The notes under the pieces were generated by a model. It did not search any database. It was not told the origin of the DNA and saw only the letters and a program-made list of their open reading frames with translations. This document shows, piece by piece, positions 5,859 to 6,457 of a DNA stretch of 6,457 bases. The DNA comes from Christensenella sp. UBA7707. Its GTDB lineage: Bacteria; Bacillota; Clostridia; Christensenellales; CAG-138. The first letter of the stretch is position 1. Every line of letters starts with the position of its first letter. The translations under genes were made by a program, and so were the position numbers. Where the stretch lies: NCBI GenBank assembly GCA_002482435.1, contig DLFZ01000104.1, positions 10,767 through 17,223 on the forward strand. Direction: 5' to 3'.

Positions 5859-6457
5859 TCAGACGTCGTCGTTCGCCGCGCTGCCATCCCCCGCGGCTTC
5901 AATAAGCGGCAGCCTTATGCGCGCAAGCGTTGTTTTCCGTGCCGTGTTTTCGATCGTCAAGCCGTAGGCTGCGCCGTAAAGTATTTTGATGCGCTGGTTT
6001 ACGTTTCTTATGCCAAGGCTCCCGCTCTTTGGTGTATAGCCGCTGCTTTCGTCCCACTGGAGCAAGGTTGTCGTGGCGGCAAGGTCGCCTTCGGCCATTT
6101 CCCCATCGTTTTCGGCCTCCAAAACAAGGTCGTCCTCCTCGCGGTAGGCGCGTATGGTAAGCTCGCCACGCTGGCGCGGGGCAATGGCGTGCTCGATGGC
6201 GTTTTCCACAAGCGGCTGCATGACAAGCTGCGGCACGCTCACCACAAGAAGGGCTTCGTCGATCTCGCGCGCCACGCGTAGGCGCTTGCCGAGCCGCACC
6301 GAAATGATATAAAGGTACGCGTCCACATACGAAAGCTCCTCGCTCAAATAGACGGAGCTTTTGGTGCCGCGCGCCGTGGCGGCGGAAAGCATGGTGGAAA
6401 GCGCCTCGATCATGTGGGAAACCTTCAGGTTCCCCGCCATGCGCGCTTCCCAGTTGA
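5859..6457 (-). CDS. Sensor histidine kinase, YesM-like, C-terminal part (5' end outside window)
   Basis: The frame enters from the right edge and ends with TGA at 5859-5861; 198 residues are visible. The first codons read NWEARMAGNLKVSHMIEALSTML, which in YesM-type kinases directly follows the HxFxYN phospho-acceptor motif, so that histidine and the membrane sensor domain lie just outside the window. The Met codon at 6440 is internal, not the start. Visible elements, counted from that Met, are the helix ELSYVDAYLYIISVRLGKRL (35-54), N box QPLVENAIEHAI (75-86), a G1-like segment ENDGEMAEG (110-118) and G2 box SGSLGIRNVNQRIKILYG (139-156). The G1 segment lacks the textbook DxGxG. The protein would phosphorylate an AraC-type response regulator of the YesN class, plausibly the one at 921-1670. 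The phosphatase gene follows 9 bp downstream. Confidence 0.93.
   Translation of the reverse strand, partial: NWEARMAGNLKVSHMIEALSTMLSAATARGTKSSVYLSEELSYVDAYLYIISVRLGKRLRVAREIDEALLVVSVPQLVMQPLVENAIEHAIAPRQRGELTIRAYREEDDLVLEAENDGEMAEGDLAATTTLLQWDESSGYTPKSGSLGIRNVNQRIKILYGAAYGLTIENTARKTTLARIRLPLIEAAGDGSAANDDV

Noticed and set aside
5733..6281. + strand open frame (182 codons) opposite the kinase and phosphatase genes
   Set aside because: It covers the kinase-phosphatase junction, where both minus-strand genes show clear family motifs. No protein family is recognisable in it.

Overview
The window looks like chromosomal DNA from a moderately high-GC clostridial Firmicute (class Clostridia; genus not determinable by eye). 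The signs are a YesM/YesN-type two-component system, a CUT1-type sugar ABC importer, and a binding lipoprotein with an Ala/Thr/Glu/Pro-rich tether of the kind common in gut Clostridia. There are no transposons, CRISPR arrays, tRNA or rRNA genes that I can see.

Layout. One gene on the + strand runs in from the left edge (1-864) and encodes a C-terminal part of an uncharacterised protein. It converges on a long minus-strand cluster, and the two share a compact, probably bidirectional terminator at 866-909. Read in its own direction, right to left, the minus-strand cluster is: the C-terminal part of a YesM-like sensor histidine kinase (6457-5859, cut by the right edge); a histidine-phosphatase-superfamily enzyme 9 bp downstream (5849-5232); a 281-bp gap holding hairpins and candidate promoter elements; a solute-binding lipoprotein (4950-3613); a 128-bp gap with a strong 13-bp-stem hairpin; a MalF-type permease (3484-2585); a MalG-type permease (2570-1689); and a YesN-like REC plus AraC response regulator (1670-921).

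How it may work together (inference). The lipoprotein captures a carbohydrate or oligosaccharide outside the cell and the two permeases import it. No ATPase is encoded here, so a shared MsmX/UgpC-type ATPase from elsewhere is expected. The membrane kinase and the AraC-type response regulator sit at opposite ends of the cluster and are the obvious candidates to sense the substrate and switch on the transporter genes. The intergenic hairpin after the binding-protein gene would favour more binding protein than permease. The phosphatase is the least expected member; its substrate cannot be read from the sequence.

Overall this is a recognisable sugar-uptake locus rather than an evidently new system. 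The points most worth checking are the phosphatase coupled to the kinase, the split placement of kinase and regulator, the control region at 4951-5231, and the unknown protein at the left edge.
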